In this document: in pieces, positions 62,362-64,000 of the stretch
Position numbering within the stretch: position 1 is the stretch's first letter
How the letters are laid out: each line of letters begins with the position of its first letter
Origin: Polyangiaceae bacterium
GTDB taxonomy: Bacteria > Myxococcota_A > Polyangia > Polyangiales > Polyangiaceae
NCBI GenBank assembly: GCA_016715885.1
Contig: JADJXL010000028.1
Span: 868,001 to 932,000 of the forward strand
Direction: 5' to 3'
DNA length: 64,000 bases
The notes under the pieces: generated by a model
Told to the model about the DNA's origin: nothing
What the model saw: only the letters and a program-made list of their open reading frames with translations
Database searches by the model: none
Program-made: the position numbers and the translations under genes

Positions 62362-64000
62362 ATGGCCGATCCGGTCGGCAATCCCCAGGCACCGAATTCC
62401 GACCGCGAGGCCGGATTTACGGTTTGCTCGGCCGAATTCGCCATTTTCACGACCTGGCTCGTCGTCGCCGCGATGCAGATCTTCGACGTAGCCTTCTACA
62501 TTCCCCTTCCCCCGCGTATCGAAACCCGCATCTTGCAGCACGTCTTCGAGACGGGGCACTTTGTGCTTCTCGCGCTCGTATCCGTGGGTCTTCGTGGCGT
62601 TTTTCGACGTTTTCGTACGCGTCGATTCATTGCTTCATTCAGCGCGGTATTTCTTGCTGCATGTGCCGTAGGTGCGTTCGTCCTGCCCCAGGATGTATCG
62701 AATTTCAGTGGTCGAATGGCCGGAATGCATGGCGCGGCGGCAATGAAAGCGCTCGTCATGGCATTGATTGCGGCTTCGGCCCTGGGCATCGCCATTACGT
62801 GGGCGCTCGGGCGCGTGCTTGCGAGGCCATACTTGCGCTGGGTAGGTATACTGGCTGGAGGCAGCATCGTCGCGACGCATCAGCTCGTTCTGCTGCGTGA
62901 TTATCACGGCGTGCATTTCTTTTTGGTGCTCGCAGGAACGACACTCGTTGCGGCATCGCTCACGGGAGCAGTTTTCCCGAAAAAGATTGGACAAACCATC
63001 GCACGCGTGGGTCGCCCGTCGCTCGAGCGAGCTTTGCTTGCCGTCGTTGCTCTTTGGTCGAGCATTTCGCTGGTCGTGGCTCCATCGCCCTCGGTCGCCA
63101 TGGAGCTCGTGCGCACCGATGGGAATTTGCTGGCGCATTTTCTTCTTGGTTTTTTCCACGAGCCGACGCCATTACGAAAAGCAGACATTCCTGCAAACAT
63201 GCGCCCGTTTTTTGAGGATCGAAAGGACAAGCAGGCGGTTTTACCAACGGAACCGCGGGTCTTCTCGATGAATCCGCTCGTCATACTCGTGACGATCGAT
63301 TGCTTGCGGGCCGATGTGATCATGTCGGCGAATCATGACAAGTCGTTGCCAACGCTTTCGTTGCTGCGCCAAACGGGTCTTTCTTTTGCCAATGCACGCT
63401 CGGCGGCATCGAGCACGGTCCCGAGCCTGTCGGCCATCTTTTCGAGTGCGTATTATTCGCAGCAATACTGGACGGTTCACAAAGGTTCGATTGTTCCGCC
63501 CGAGGACGATACGCCGCGTTTGCAAGAAGAATTGACGCGCGCGGGGGTCATCACGACGACGTTCATCGGCGGCGAAGGGCTCATGCCCGAATACGGCGTG
63601 CTGCGTGGTTTCTCCGAAGCGACGCGCGTACGGACGGGACGCATGCAATACACGCCCGCCGCATTGCTCATGGACGCAGCGCTCGACCGGCTATCGAATG
63701 CGAAGGCTGACCCGCTTTTCTTGTACGTCCACTTTTTCGATGCTCACGCGCCCTACGACCGGGGTCGTCAAACTGAATCGAGATACGAAAATTACATTGG
63801 CGAGCTCGAATTGGTGGATGCGCAGCTCGGCCGCTTGTTACGTCATTTGCATTTGTCGGGACTGTGGCGCCGCGCAATGGTGATCGTCACGGCAGATCAC
63901 GGCGAAGCATTCGGCGAACATGGCATGCTGATGCATGCAGCGACGGTGTATGACGAGCTCTTGCGCGTGCCGCTTTTGATATGGCGTCCGGGTTTGGCGG
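62362..64000 (+). CDS. Membrane-anchored sulfatase/phosphoethanolamine transferase-like protein (cut by window edge)
   Basis: Open from the ATG at 62362 to the window edge (546 residues visible). The N-terminal ~240 residues have several hydrophobic segments (FTTWLVVAAMQIFDVAFYI, FVLLALVSVGLRGVF, LVMALIAASALGIAI, GVHFFLVLAGTTLVAASL), implying an inner-membrane anchor. The catalytic fold then starts with VILVTIDCLRADV (metal-binding Asp) and continues through the SAASSTVPSLSAIFSS region, FVHFFDAHAPYD-like YVHFFDAHAPYD and VIVTADHGEAFGEHG, the second metal site of the alkaline phosphatase/sulfatase superfamily. It probably modifies surface glycan or lipid. The C-terminus lies outside the window. 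Confidence 0.87.
   Translation, partial: MADPVGNPQAPNSDREAGFTVCSAEFAIFTTWLVVAAMQIFDVAFYIPLPPRIETRILQHVFETGHFVLLALVSVGLRGVFRRFRTRRFIASFSAVFLAACAVGAFVLPQDVSNFSGRMAGMHGAAAMKALVMALIAASALGIAITWALGRVLARPYLRWVGILAGGSIVATHQLVLLRDYHGVHFFLVLAGTTLVAASLTGAVFPKKIGQTIARVGRPSLERALLAVVALWSSISLVVAPSPSVAMELVRTDGNLLAHFLLGFFHEPTPLRKADIPANMRPFFEDRKDKQAVLPTEPRVFSMNPLVILVTIDCLRADVIMSANHDKSLPTLSLLRQTGLSFANARSAASSTVPSLSAIFSSAYYSQQYWTVHKGSIVPPEDDTPRLQEELTRAGVITTTFIGGEGLMPEYGVLRGFSEATRVRTGRMQYTPAALLMDAALDRLSNAKADPLFLYVHFFDAHAPYDRGRQTESRYENYIGELELVDAQLGRLLRHLHLSGLWRRAMVIVTADHGEAFGEHGMLMHAATVYDELLRVPLLIWRPGLA

Overview
The window looks like a chromosomal segment of a Myxococcota bacterium, probably of the Polyangiales (Sorangium/Polyangium side). 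This is an inference from gene style: many secreted lipoproteins with Ser/Gly or Pro/Thr linkers, a Ser/Thr protein kinase operon, a TIGR02265-like myxobacterial domain, ECF sigma factors, sigma-54 promoters, moderately high GC and frequent ATGA overlaps between genes. No rRNA, tRNA, CRISPR array, transposase or phage gene was recognised.

Layout. 1-8.4 kb: thiD (cut by the left edge), small secreted or hypothetical proteins, two lipoproteins, a stand-alone astD and a TIGR02265-like protein. 8.4-13.7 kb: a beta-glucoside unit (outer-membrane protein, GH1 glucosidase, GPH sugar symporter) divergent from a beta-helix lipoprotein. 13.8-18.8 kb: an operon-like run of TPR protein, Ser/Thr kinase, Cys-rich lipoprotein and class II DAHP synthase. 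18.9-21.4 kb: an ECF sigma factor, a matrixin-type metalloprotease and a lipoprotein. 21.7-25.7 kb: one polypeptide joining topoisomerase III to RecQ. 25.9-34.1 kb: alpha-2-macroglobulin lipoprotein plus penicillin-binding protein 1C. 37.6-50.4 kb: ppdK, a diiron ferritin-like protein, a cytochrome P450, pspA, a cytochrome c/beta-propeller protein and a large membrane protein. 56-64 kb: a surface-glycan type cluster (membrane protein, two methyltransferases, asparagine synthase, GT2 glycosyltransferase, sulfatase-superfamily protein cut by the right edge).

Two parts look undescribed. First, three near-identical regulatory units (about 41.70-41.85, 43.35-43.50 and 43.72-43.87 kb) each carry a conserved upstream site, a canonical sigma-54 promoter (TTGGCCCG-N4-TTGCT) and, exactly where transcription should begin, a strong hairpin with an eight-C loop ending in a U-tract. 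They predict a family of tiny sigma-54-dependent RNAs, one of which could double as the pspA leader. Second, a gene cassette occurs twice (34.1-37.2 kb and 50.6-53.8 kb): a ~165-aa helical protein, a lipoprotein with a six-cysteine C-terminus (twin CX3C) and a small protein with a PDLEP motif. Each copy lies beside a degenerate 21-bp tandem-repeat array and is followed by an unrelated, GC-richer gene (a 261-aa protein or an ankyrin protein). The layout resembles a toxin/immunity or kin-recognition module with variable cargo, but that function is a guess.

A further structured element occurs at 13.69-13.80 kb and 21.53-21.65 kb: 114-122-bp palindromes with the same ends and centre but different, internally complementary arm sequences.
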